Source: Oscillibacter valericigenes (GTDB taxonomy: Bacteria > Bacillota > Clostridia > Oscillospirales > Oscillospiraceae). From it: a DNA stretch of 64,000 nucleotides. Below, piece by piece: positions 55,792 through 63,223 of this stretch. Every line of letters starts with the position of its first letter. Positions within the stretch are counted from its first letter, which is position 1. Location of the stretch: positions 186,001-250,000 of the forward strand of contig NZ_JAFBIV010000003.1 in the NCBI RefSeq assembly GCF_021531915.1, read 5' to 3'. The notes beneath the pieces are model-generated. The model ran no database searches, was not told the origin of the DNA, and saw only the letters and a list, made by a program, of their open reading frames with translations. The position numbers and the translations under genes were made by a program.

Positions 55792-56184
55792 ATGAAGTGG
55801 TACTTTTCAGACAGCGCCCCGATCTATGCCCAGCTGATCCGGCAGATCAAGGTGGGCATCGTCACCGGGGCATTTCCACCGGGAGAGCGGCTGCCGTCGG
55901 TGCGGGACCTGGCCACAGAGGCCGGGGTGAACCCCAATACCATGCAGCGGGCATTCGCGGAACTGGAGCGGGACGGCCTGGTGTACAGCCAGCGGACCGC
56001 GGGCAGATTTGTGACGGAGGACAGAGCCATGATCGAGCAGACGAAAAAAGGGTTGGCGGAATGCCATATCAAGCAGTTCTTGGAATCTATGGACCAGCTG
56101 GGCTTCCAGCGGGATGAAGTGATCTCCCTGCTGTGGCAGGAGACGGGAAAGGAGGGCATCACCGATGGCGGTTCTGGAATGTAA
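55792..56184 (+). CDS. GntR-family (YtrA subfamily) transcriptional repressor
   Basis: This 130-residue protein has an N-terminal winged helix-turn-helix (about 8-75, PIYAQLIRQIKVGIVTGAFP, LPSVRDLATEAGVNPNTMQRAF, RTAGRFV) and only a short helical tail. That is the layout of YtrA-type GntR regulators, which sense envelope stress or ligands and control neighbouring ABC transporters. Its 3' end overlaps the ATPase gene by 20 bp. A fitting operator lies in its own promoter. The inducer is unknown; cell-wall-active antibiotics are inducers in relatives. Confidence 0.93.
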   Translation: MKWYFSDSAPIYAQLIRQIKVGIVTGAFPPGERLPSVRDLATEAGVNPNTMQRAFAELERDGLVYSQRTAGRFVTEDRAMIEQTKKGLAECHIKQFLESMDQLGFQRDEVISLLWQETGKEGITDGGSGM

Positions 56185-56860
56185 AAATCTTACCAAGCAA
56201 TACGGTCATGTGACAGCCCTGGAGGACGTGAGCTTCTCCATCGAGCCGGGCCGCATCGTGGGCCTGCTGGGTCCCAACGGCAGCGGCAAAACCACCCTTA
56301 TCAAGCTGGCAAACGGCTTGCTGACCCCTACCTCCGGTGAGCTGACCATCTGCAACGCGGCCCCCGGCAAGGAGACCCACGCCATCGTCAGCTACCTGCC
56401 GGAGCGGACCTCCATCCCCCTGTGGATGACCGCCACGCAGCTGCTGGACTTCTATCAGGACTTTTACAAGGACTTCCGCCGTGACGCGGCGGAGGAGATG
56501 CTGGCCCACCTGAACATCCCCGCCAAGCAGCGCATCAAGCAGATGAGCAAGGGCACCCGGGAAAAGGTGCAGCTCATTGTGACCATGAGTCGGGCGGCGC
56601 AGCTGTATCTGCTGGATGAGCCCATTGGCGGCGTGGACCCCGCCACCCGGGACTATATCCTCTCCACCATCATCGGCAACTACAACCCCGAGGCGGCGGT
56701 GGTGATCTCCACCCACCTGATCTCTGATGTGGAAAAGGTGCTGGACGAGGTCATCTTCATCAACCAGGGTCATGTGGTGCTCCAGTCCTCCGTGGACGAG
56801 ATCCGGGAGGAAAAGGGCATGAGTGTGGACGCGCTGTTCCGGGAGGTGTTCAAATGCTGA
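56165..56860 (+). CDS. ABC transporter ATP-binding protein
   Basis: This 231-residue ATPase has Walker A GPNGSGKTT, Walker B LYLLDEP, a switch histidine in ISTHLISD and a degenerate signature MSKGTREK instead of LSGGQ. The degenerate signature is typical of YtrB/EcsA-like exporters. It should power the membrane protein encoded just downstream, whose start overlaps its last codons. The start at 56165 lies inside the end of the regulator gene, so translation is coupled. Confidence 0.93.
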   Translation: MAVLECKNLTKQYGHVTALEDVSFSIEPGRIVGLLGPNGSGKTTLIKLANGLLTPTSGELTICNAAPGKETHAIVSYLPERTSIPLWMTATQLLDFYQDFYKDFRRDAAEEMLAHLNIPAKQRIKQMSKGTREKVQLIVTMSRAAQLYLLDEPIGGVDPATRDYILSTIIGNYNPEAAVVISTHLISDVEKVLDEVIFINQGHVVLQSSVDEIREEKGMSVDALFREVFKC

Positions 56861-57678
56861 GAAAACTGATGAAGCACGAATTCCGTGCCACGGGCCGCAT
56901 TATGCTGCCCCTGTTTCTGATCCTGCTGGTGACCTCCGTGGGCGCCAACTTCTCCACCCGTGGCCTGCTGGAGACGGACAACAAGTTTCTGGATGTCCTG
57001 GGCGTCCTGCTGGTCATGGCCTTTGCCATCGCCATCGTGGGCGTGTGCGTCATGAGCATGGTGGTCATGGTCCAGCGGTTCTACAAGAACCTGCTCCAGG
57101 ACGAGGGCTATGTGATGATGACCCTGCCTGTCTCTGTTCACCAGCACATCTGGAGCAAGCTGATCGTCTCTGCTGTATGGTTCGCCCTGACCTTGGTGGT
57201 GGTCTGCCTGGCCTGCTTCATCATGGCCTTTGACGTGGGCTTTGTCCATCAGATCGCGGCGGGCTTCCGGGAGCTGTTCCAGGAGATCTGCCGTAACCTT
57301 TCCGCCTACTACGCCATCAACGGCACTGCCGTCATCGTGGAGTTCCTGGTGATGTGCTTCGTGGGCTGCTGCGCCATGTGCCTGCAGTTCTATGCGGCCC
57401 TGGCCATCGGCCACAGCCGTCCCAACCACAAGATGGCCTGGTCCGTGCTGAGTTTCTTCGCCATCCAGTTCATCATGCAGTTCCTGGGCGGCATGGGCAT
57501 CGTGCTGCTGGACGAGAGCTGGTTCCATCACCTGCTGCTGGGCTGGACGGACAACATCTCCGGCATGGCTTCCGTGCACCTGGGAATGGTCGCTATGATC
57601 CTGGGCGAGGTAGTCGTGGGTGCCATCTTCTATGTTCTGACGACCTGGTTCCTGAAAAAGCGCCTGAACCTGGAGTAA
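56854..57678 (+). CDS. ABC transporter permease
   Basis: This 274-residue protein has six membrane segments and belongs to the ABC-2-like exporters that pair with YtrA-type regulators. It starts LRKLMKHEFRATGRIMLPLF and has characteristic QDEGYVMMTLPVSVHQHIWSKL after the second helix, a pattern common in these Clostridia permeases. The exported substrate is unknown. It overlaps the ATPase gene by 7 bp and ends the operon; a terminator is at 57741-57770. Confidence 0.88.
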   Translation: MLRKLMKHEFRATGRIMLPLFLILLVTSVGANFSTRGLLETDNKFLDVLGVLLVMAFAIAIVGVCVMSMVVMVQRFYKNLLQDEGYVMMTLPVSVHQHIWSKLIVSAVWFALTLVVVCLACFIMAFDVGFVHQIAAGFRELFQEICRNLSAYYAINGTAVIVEFLVMCFVGCCAMCLQFYAALAIGHSRPNHKMAWSVLSFFAIQFIMQFLGGMGIVLLDESWFHHLLLGWTDNISGMASVHLGMVAMILGEVVVGAIFYVLTTWFLKKRLNLE

Positions 57679-57740
57679 ACTGGTCCCGGTACATCCGAAA
57701 CTGCGGAAGCCCCCCCTTTTTTTGAAACGGAGAAAACACG

Positions 57741-57770
57741 AAAAAAGAGAGCCTTTCGGCTCTCTTTTTT
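57741..57770. terminator. Bidirectional terminator between ABC operon and guaD
   Basis: AAAAAAGAGAGCC (57741-57753) pairs with GGCTCTCTTTTTT (57758-57770), with T-runs both ways. It lies 3 bp from the guaD stop. Confidence 0.92.
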
Positions 57771-57772
57771 GT

Positions 57773-59044
57773 TTATCCGGCGGTAAATACCTTTCTTCCT
57801 GCACTCCAGACCGCCCGGACGGCACCGGGCTGGCGCAGGTACACGCACCGCTCCAGCCGCTCCGCCGGGGTCAGGGGGTGGGGCTGGGGCAGGGTGTCGT
57901 CCGCCAGGACCATGGCGTGGAGAGGATTCCCGGCGGCAAAGCCGGGCTGCTCCCCGAAGTAGGCCGCGCCGGCGGAGGTGCCTAAGTACCAGCCCTCGGG
58001 GACCGTTAGGAAATCCGTCTCCCAGCTGTCCAGGATGCGGCGGGCCTTGGAGGCCCGGATGGCGGAGGCTACCACATCGAACATGTTCAGATGGTCTCCC
58101 CCGGCGATGTCGCTGCCCAGGGCTACCTTCAGCCCCTCGTTCAGCATGACCCGCACCGGGGCCACGCCGGAGCAGATGTTCTGGTTGGAGTCGGCGCAGT
58201 GGACCACGGTGACGCCCGCATCCCGCATGGCCTTCCGCTCCCGCTCGTCAGACCAGACGCAGTGGGCCATGACGGTACGGTCATTCCACAGGCCGTACTT
58301 GGCGTAGGTCTCCCAATACTGCTGGCAGTCTGGGTGGAGTTGGCGCACCCACTCGATCTCCGCATCGTTTTCCGACAGGTGGGACTGCACCGGCAGGTCC
58401 CGCTCCGCCGCCAGCTTGCCCAGGAAGGCCATCAGCTCATTGGTGCAGGAAGGGGTGAACCGGGGGGTCAGCATGGGCTTGACGTGGGCGAAGTCCCCGC
58501 AGGCGTCCAGCCAGCGGAGGGTCTCTCGTTTGGATTCCTCCGTGGTCTCCTCCAGCACGCCGGGGGCGGCGTTGCGGTCCATGTTTACCTTGCCCACATA
58601 GCCCGTGACGCCTGCCTTTTCCAGTTCGTCCATCAGGATGAGGGTGGCGTCGGTGTGGAGGGAGGAGAACATGCACACCCGGGTGGTGCCCCCCGCCACC
58701 AGCTCCTTGGCCAGCTTGTGGTAGATCTCCCGGGCATAGTCCGGGTCCGCGAACCGGGCCTCGGTGGGGAAAGCGTAGGCGTTCAGCCAGTCCAGCAGGG
58801 GCAGGTCCATGCCCATGCCCAGCATGGGGTACTGGGGGGCGTGGAGATGCAGGTCCGCGAAGGACTGGAGAATCAGGGCGTCGCCGTAATCCTCCACATT
58901 TGCCCCAGCGTACTGCTCCGGCAGGACGGGGAACACCCCTTGAATGACACCGTTTTCCGCCACCAGATACCCATTTTCCGTAATATCCAGCTTCCCCAGT
59001 TCAGGGGCGGAGATGATGGTTCCTTTCAAAATCGTGACAGCCAT
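57773..59044 (-). CDS. guaD: Guanine deaminase
   Basis: Guanine deaminase turns guanine into xanthine and ammonia, the entry to purine breakdown and nitrogen recovery. The 423-residue amidohydrolase has the zinc motif in FADLHLHAPQYP (H-x-H with the guanine deaminase APQ), NMDRNAP-like KVNMDRNAA, VQSHLSEN (H), MAHCVWSDERE (H) and GSDIAGGD (D). AGGTGTTTGTATG shows the start, with GAGGTG about 8 bp upstream. It is preceded by a purine riboswitch with an overlapping terminator (59074-59183), supporting the assignment and pointing to guanine control. Confidence 0.96.
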   Translation of the reverse strand: MAVTILKGTIISAPELGKLDITENGYLVAENGVIQGVFPVLPEQYAGANVEDYGDALILQSFADLHLHAPQYPMLGMGMDLPLLDWLNAYAFPTEARFADPDYAREIYHKLAKELVAGGTTRVCMFSSLHTDATLILMDELEKAGVTGYVGKVNMDRNAAPGVLEETTEESKRETLRWLDACGDFAHVKPMLTPRFTPSCTNELMAFLGKLAAERDLPVQSHLSENDAEIEWVRQLHPDCQQYWETYAKYGLWNDRTVMAHCVWSDERERKAMRDAGVTVVHCADSNQNICSGVAPVRVMLNEGLKVALGSDIAGGDHLNMFDVVASAIRASKARRILDSWETDFLTVPEGWYLGTSAGAAYFGEQPGFAAGNPLHAMVLADDTLPQPHPLTPAERLERCVYLRQPGAVRAVWSAGRKVFTAG

Positions 59045-59073
59045 ACAAACACCTCGTCGTAAAATGTCGGCAC

Positions 59074-59118
59074 AAAAAAGGAGCGCCTGACCGGATAGAC
59101 CCTACCCGACAGACACTC
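59074..59118 (-). terminator. Riboswitch-controlled terminator before guaD
   Basis: On the minus strand GAGTGTCTG (59118-59110) pairs with CAGGCGCTC (59089-59081), with an inner stem CGGGTAG/CTATCCG, followed by CTTTTTT. Its first bases are also the 3' arm of riboswitch helix P1, so the two structures exclude each other. Confidence 0.85.
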
Positions 59119-59183
59119 ATAGCAGAGCCTTTCGGCGGCCCCGTAGAAACTTTCGCGCCACTGTACAGCGAAATTATATGAGT
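59115..59183 (-). promoter_or_regulatory. Purine (guanine-class) riboswitch aptamer
   Basis: Read on the minus strand, P1 is ACTCATA/TATGAGT. Then come TAAT, stem P2 TTTCGC/GCGAAA, the core GTTTCTAC, and stem P3 GGGCC/GGCTC with loop GCCGAAA. The base that selects the ligand, just before TATGAG, is C, as in guanine-binding members. Loop L2 (TGTACAGTGG) and loop L3 differ from the usual GATATGG and CCGTAAA but keep GG/CC for a kissing contact. Confidence 0.88.
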
Positions 59184-59299
59184 CCTTTTTATTTGTATAC
59201 CGCTATCTGTAACATACCACAGGCGGACGGAAAATGCAAGCCGGGAGTTGAGGAAAAGAGGCGGCTATGCTACCATAAAGAAAAAAGGGGGTGCGGCGA

Positions 59300-59692
59300 A
59301 TGAAGATTTACAGCTGGAAGTATTTTTTGTGCGGACTGTTCACGGGAGCGCTGGGGGTCTTGAAACTGTGGCGCAGCCTGCGGGGGGACTTTGACAACGG
59401 ATTTGTGATAGGGATTTGCTGCATCGTGACGTCAGCCCGGTGTCTGTACATAGCGCTGAATGAGGATGCCTATGAAAAAGACAAGGCCGAAAGTGAGGAG
59501 TTCCGGGATGTTTCCCGGGATATGTTCGGCAAGTGGGCGCCGGTCGTTACCAATATCGGCTGGGCCGTTGCGATCGGAGCGCTGTTCCTGATCCTGCTGA
59601 ATCCCGCTCTGGTGGGCATCGCGCTGCTTCTCATGCTGGCCGGGGTTTTGTATGAGATCATCGTCAATCAGATGGTCAAAAAGCAGATGTAA
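59300..59692 (+). CDS. Small membrane protein of unknown function
   Basis: This 130-residue protein has an N-terminal hydrophobic segment with a glycine-rich turn (YFLCGLFTGALGVLKLW), a second one at about 35-52 and two C-terminal segments (about 83-100 and 102-120). A charged loop between them (EDAYEKDKAESEEFRDVSRD) is probably cytoplasmic. I do not recognise a family. GGGGGTG precedes the ATG at 59300 by 6 bp. It is followed by a terminator hairpin. Confidence 0.75.
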   Translation: MKIYSWKYFLCGLFTGALGVLKLWRSLRGDFDNGFVIGICCIVTSARCLYIALNEDAYEKDKAESEEFRDVSRDMFGKWAPVVTNIGWAVAIGALFLILLNPALVGIALLLMLAGVLYEIIVNQMVKKQM

Positions 59693-59703
59693 ACAAGTCT
59701 ATG

Positions 59704-59731
59704 ACCGGGCGGCGGGAGCCGCCCGGTTTTC
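59704..59731 (+). terminator. Terminator of the small membrane protein gene
   Basis: ACCGGGCGGC pairs with GCCGCCCGGT around a GGGA loop and is followed by TTTTCG. Confidence 0.8.
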
Positions 59732-59810
59732 GCGTCCCGCACCCCCGGTGCGGGCATCGCTTATACTGGCATACGGGCGATCTTCCGCCCGAATCCAGAC
59801 AAAGGCGTTG

Positions 59811-60575
59811 ATGCGTATGCTGCAATCTCTCGGCTGGGCTGCCCTGGGCACCGGCTTTACCTTTTTGATGACCACCCTGGGCGCCGCCCTGGTATTTTTC
59901 CTCTCCGGGGAGCCCAGGCCCCGCTTTCAAAAGACCATGCTGGGCTTTGCCGCCGGGGTCATGACGGCGGCGTCGGTGTGGAGCTTACTCCTGCCTGCTA
60001 TCGACCAGGCCGTGGTGGACGGCGCTTTCCCCGGCTGGCTGCCTGCCGCCGTAGGGATGCTGCTGGGGGTCAGCTTTCTGGCGGCGCTGGATAGTCTCCT
60101 GCCCCGCCTGCGGCGGAGCACGCCCAAGGGTGCCAGCCGCCAGAGCGCCCTGCTGATGACTGCCATCACCCTACATAACGTGCCGGAGGGCATGGCGGTG
60201 GGCCTGGCTTTCGCTCTGGCGGCCAACGGGGAAAATCTGGCCGGGGCTGCCGCCCTGGCCATGGGTATCGGTATCCAGAACCTGCCGGAGGGTGCCGCCA
60301 TCGCCCTGCCCCTGCGGCAGGAGGGCCTTACCCGGCGGCGAGCCTTCGCCGTGGGGACCCTGTCCGGCAGCGTGGAGCTGGTGTTCGGAGTGTTGGTGGT
60401 GCTGGCCGCGGCCTGGGCAAGGCCTTTGATGCCCTGGCTGCTGAGCTTTGCCGCCGGGGCCATGCTGTACGTGGTGGTGGAGGAACTGGTGCCCCAGGCC
60501 CACAGCCGGGCGGGCACCTGCGGCTTTGTGGGGGGCTTCCTCATTATGATGGTGCTGGATGTGGCGTTGGGATAA
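59811..60575 (+). CDS. ZIP-family divalent metal transporter
   Basis: This 254-residue protein has eight membrane segments and the ZIP metal-site motifs HNVPEGMAVG (helix 4) and QNLPEGAAIA (helix 5). The second motif has Q where many ZIPs have H, as in the ZupT/GufA-like branch. It probably imports zinc, iron or manganese. I chose ATG 59811 with AAAGG 5 bp upstream; ATG 59817 is an alternative two codons in. Longer open frames upstream overlap the preceding terminator and are not credible. Confidence 0.9.
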   Translation: MRMLQSLGWAALGTGFTFLMTTLGAALVFFLSGEPRPRFQKTMLGFAAGVMTAASVWSLLLPAIDQAVVDGAFPGWLPAAVGMLLGVSFLAALDSLLPRLRRSTPKGASRQSALLMTAITLHNVPEGMAVGLAFALAANGENLAGAAALAMGIGIQNLPEGAAIALPLRQEGLTRRRAFAVGTLSGSVELVFGVLVVLAAAWARPLMPWLLSFAAGAMLYVVVEELVPQAHSRAGTCGFVGGFLIMMVLDVALG

Positions 60576-60580
60576 AAGGG

Positions 60581-60609
60581 TTGTGCTGTCCGGAAGCCGC
60601 TGATATAAT
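60581..60609 (+). promoter_or_regulatory. Promoter of the MoxR-VWA operon
   Basis: TTGTGC (60581-60586) and a perfect TATAAT (60604-60609) are 17 bp apart, 6 bp after the ZIP stop codon. Confidence 0.75.
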
Positions 60610-60644
60610 GGTCCGGTCAGACAAAAGCACGAAAGGAACCGACT

Positions 60645-61457
60645 ATGGATATGAAATTTACCGGAAGCAGCCACTATGTGGCCTCCGATGACCTGATGAA
60701 CACGGTGAACATTGCCATGACCCTGCAGAAGCCCCTGCTGATCAAGGGCGAACCGGGCACCGGCAAGACCATGCTGGCCCAGGCGGTGGCAGAGGCTCTG
60801 GGTAAGAAGCTCATCATCTGGAACGTGAAATCCACCACCAAGGCCCAGGACGGCCTGTATGTCTACGATGTGGTGCAGCGGCTGTACGACAGCCAGTTCG
60901 GCACTGAGGGCGTGGACAACATCGCCAGATATATCAAGCTGGGCAAGCTGGGCGAGGCCTTCCAGGCCGACGAGCAGGTGGTCCTGCTGATCGACGAGAT
61001 TGACAAGGCGGACCTGGAGTTCCCCAACGACCTGCTGTGGGAGCTGGACCGGATGGAGTTCTACATCCCGGAGACCAAGGAGACCATCCGGGCCAAGCAG
61101 CGGCCCATCGTGATCATCACCTCCAACGCGGAAAAGGAACTGCCGGACGCCTTCCTGCGCCGCTGTGTGTTCCACTACATCGACTTCCCGGACCAGGCCC
61201 AGATGGAGGCCATCCTGCGGGTCCATTTCGCCCACCTGGAGGACCATCTGGCCCAGCAGGCCCTGGCGGCCTTCTACTGGGTCCGGGAGCTGCGGGGCAT
61301 CGAGAAGAAGCCCAGCACCTCCGAGCTGGTGGACTGGCTGCGGGCCATGGTGGCCGGCGGCGTGGACCCGGACCGCATTGCCCGGGAGATCCCCTTCGCC
61401 GGGGTCCTGCTGAAGAAGGATAAGGACCTGCAGACCCTACGGAAAGCGCTGCGGTAA
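60645..61457 (+). CDS. MoxR-type AAA+ ATPase
   Basis: This 270-residue AAA+ ATPase has Walker A GEPGTGKT (35-42), Walker B LLIDEIDK (about 114-121), a sensor-1 region IITSNAEKELPDAFLRRC and an arginine finger in the same stretch. MoxR-type ATPases work with VWA-domain proteins as chaperones that insert cofactors or remodel large enzymes. The VWA partner starts 6 bp downstream. Which enzyme complex the pair serves is not visible here. Confidence 0.93.
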   Translation: MDMKFTGSSHYVASDDLMNTVNIAMTLQKPLLIKGEPGTGKTMLAQAVAEALGKKLIIWNVKSTTKAQDGLYVYDVVQRLYDSQFGTEGVDNIARYIKLGKLGEAFQADEQVVLLIDEIDKADLEFPNDLLWELDRMEFYIPETKETIRAKQRPIVIITSNAEKELPDAFLRRCVFHYIDFPDQAQMEAILRVHFAHLEDHLAQQALAAFYWVRELRGIEKKPSTSELVDWLRAMVAGGVDPDRIAREIPFAGVLLKKDKDLQTLRKALR

Positions 61458-61463
61458 GGGACG

Positions 61464-62660
61464 ATGTTTGCTGCATTTTTCTATCTGCTGCGGCAGCGGG
61501 GACTGGACGTGTCCCTGAACGAGTGGATCACCCTGCTGGAGGGCATGGAGCAGGGTCTGCACCACTCCAGCCTGACGGGCTTTTACCACCTGTGCCGCGC
61601 CATCGTGGTGAAGAGCGAGGTGGAGTACGACCGCTTCGACCAGGTGTTCCTGGAGTTTTTCAGGGATGTGCCCTTCCAGGGAGAAATTCCGGAGGAGATG
61701 CTGGATTGGCTGAACCATCCCAGTGAGGACCTGCGGCGGACCATCCAGGACCTGCGGGCGGCTGGCTTTCCAGACGAATCTCTGGAGGAGCTTTTGAAGC
61801 TGCTGGAGGAGCGGCTGAAGGAGCAGACCGAGGAGCACAACGGCGGCAACTACTGGGTGGGCACCCAGGGCCGCACCCCCTGGGGCAACAGCGGCTGGCA
61901 TCCCAACGGCATCCGCATCGGCGGGCAGTCTATGCACCGCACCGCCATGTCCGTGGCGGGGGAGCGGAAATTCCGGGACTTCCGCAAGGACAACACCCTG
62001 GACACCCGCCAGTTCCAGATGGCCTTCCGTACCCTGCGGCAGCTTTCTGTTCAGGAGCAGAGCGCCGATAAAGTGCTGGATGTGGACGCCACCATCCACG
62101 ACACCTGCGAGAACGCCGGGACTTTGCAGGTGCGGTACAAAAATCCCCGGAAGAACAACGTGAAGGTCCTGCTGCTGATGGACTCCGGCGGGTCCATGGA
62201 CTATTATGCCGGCCTTTGCAGCATGCTGTTCCAGGCGGCCACCAAGTCCAACCACTTCAAGGAACTGCACACCTATTACTTCCACAACTGCGTCTTTTCG
62301 GAGCTGTACGAGGGTCCCCAGCTCTGGCGCAGCGGCCAGGTGCCCACGGAGTGGGTGCTGCAGAACTTTGACAGCAGCTACAAGGTCATCATCGTGGGAG
62401 ACGCCGCCATGAACCCCTATGAGCTGACGGAAAAGCGGTTCGACTGGGCCACCCACAGCTACGGTCCCTCCGGCATGGAGTGGCTGGAGCGGCTGCGGAA
62501 GCAGTATCCCTACCTGATCTGGCTGAACCCGGAACCCATGCCGGAGCGGCCTACCTACTGGAGCCAGACCCACTATACTCTGGGACAGGTCTTTGAGATG
62601 TTCGACCTGTCCGCCGAGGGCCTGGAGCAGGGCATGAAACGGCTCATGGTCCGGCGGTAA
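61464..62660 (+). CDS. VWA-domain (CoxE-like) partner of MoxR ATPase
   Basis: The C-terminal half of this 398-residue protein (about 230-398) is a von Willebrand A domain with a metal-ion-dependent adhesion site. The MIDAS is readable as LLLMDSGGSM (D-x-G-x-S), with further ligands expected in the later VGDAAMNPYELT region. The N-terminal half is helical and CoxE-like. Together with the MoxR ATPase it forms the two-gene module seen near many metal- or cofactor-dependent enzymes. The ATG overlaps a GGACG spacer 6 bp after moxR; a terminator follows. Confidence 0.88.
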   Translation: MFAAFFYLLRQRGLDVSLNEWITLLEGMEQGLHHSSLTGFYHLCRAIVVKSEVEYDRFDQVFLEFFRDVPFQGEIPEEMLDWLNHPSEDLRRTIQDLRAAGFPDESLEELLKLLEERLKEQTEEHNGGNYWVGTQGRTPWGNSGWHPNGIRIGGQSMHRTAMSVAGERKFRDFRKDNTLDTRQFQMAFRTLRQLSVQEQSADKVLDVDATIHDTCENAGTLQVRYKNPRKNNVKVLLLMDSGGSMDYYAGLCSMLFQAATKSNHFKELHTYYFHNCVFSELYEGPQLWRSGQVPTEWVLQNFDSSYKVIIVGDAAMNPYELTEKRFDWATHSYGPSGMEWLERLRKQYPYLIWLNPEPMPERPTYWSQTHYTLGQVFEMFDLSAEGLEQGMKRLMVRR

Positions 62661-62665
62661 ACATA

Positions 62666-62695
62666 AAAAACAGGGCGCTTATCGCCCTGTTTTTT
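62666..62695 (+). terminator. Terminator of the MoxR-VWA operon
   Basis: AACAGGGCG pairs with CGCCCTGTT around a short loop, followed by TTTTTC; an A-run precedes it. Confidence 0.9.
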
Positions 62696-62704
62696 CATAG
62701 GATG

Positions 62705-62733
62705 TGTGACCTTTTGGCGGTCCCATCCGTTAT
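62705..62733 (+). promoter_or_regulatory. Candidate ECF-type promoter of second sigma factor
   Basis: TGTGAC (62705-62710) and CGTTAT (62728-62733) are 17 bp apart. The -35 resembles TGTAAC before the first sigma operon. This position rules out the ATG at 62702 as the start of the sigma gene. Confidence 0.4.
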
Positions 62734-62758
62734 ATCAGCAGAAAGGCAGGTGAGGCCG

Positions 62759-63223
62759 GTGACGGCGGAGGAACTCTTTGAAAAGACATATACTGCCTAT
62801 GGCCCGGCCCTGTACCGCTTCTGCCGGATGCAGATGGGAAATGACGCCGACGCGGAGGACATTTTGCAGGAGGTGTTCTGCAAGCGGCTGTACCGGGCGC
62901 CGGAATTCGGAACGGCGGAGCAGGAGCGCCGCTGGCTGTTCCGGGTGGCGGTGAACCAGTGCCGGGACGAGCTGCGGCGGAAGCACCGGACGGAAACGGC
63001 CCTGACGAAGGACCTGCCCGCTCCGGCGGAGACAGACCTGGGACTGTGGGAGCTGATGCGGACCCTGCCGGAAAATCAGCGGACGGTCATCCACCTCCAC
63101 TACGCGGAGGGCTGGACCGTGGAGGAAATCGCCAAGATCCTGGGGACCACGGTCCCGGCGGTGAAAATGCGCCTGAAACGGGGCCGGGAGGCCCTGCGGC
63201 GGGAATGGGGGGCGGACAGATGA
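62759..63223 (+). CDS. Sigma-70 family (ECF-type) RNA polymerase sigma factor
   Basis: This protein of about 154 residues has sigma region 2 (MGNDADAEDILQEVFCKRLY and WLFRVAVNQCRDELRRK) and region 4 (LPENQRTVIHLHYAEGWTVEEIAKILGTTVPAVKMRLKRGRE). It is followed, with a 4-bp overlap, by a DUF4179 protein that is the likely anti-sigma factor. The start is uncertain: GTG 62759 fits the family best, and GTG 62750 is the alternative; neither has an ideally spaced ribosome site. Confidence 0.9.
   Translation: MTAEELFEKTYTAYGPALYRFCRMQMGNDADAEDILQEVFCKRLYRAPEFGTAEQERRWLFRVAVNQCRDELRRKHRTETALTKDLPAPAETDLGLWELMRTLPENQRTVIHLHYAEGWTVEEIAKILGTTVPAVKMRLKRGREALRREWGADR

Noticed and set aside
62702-62758. 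ATG at 62702 as the start of the second sigma factor
   Set aside because: It lies upstream of the likely -10 box and adds residues unlike the family; GTG 62759 or 62750 fits better.
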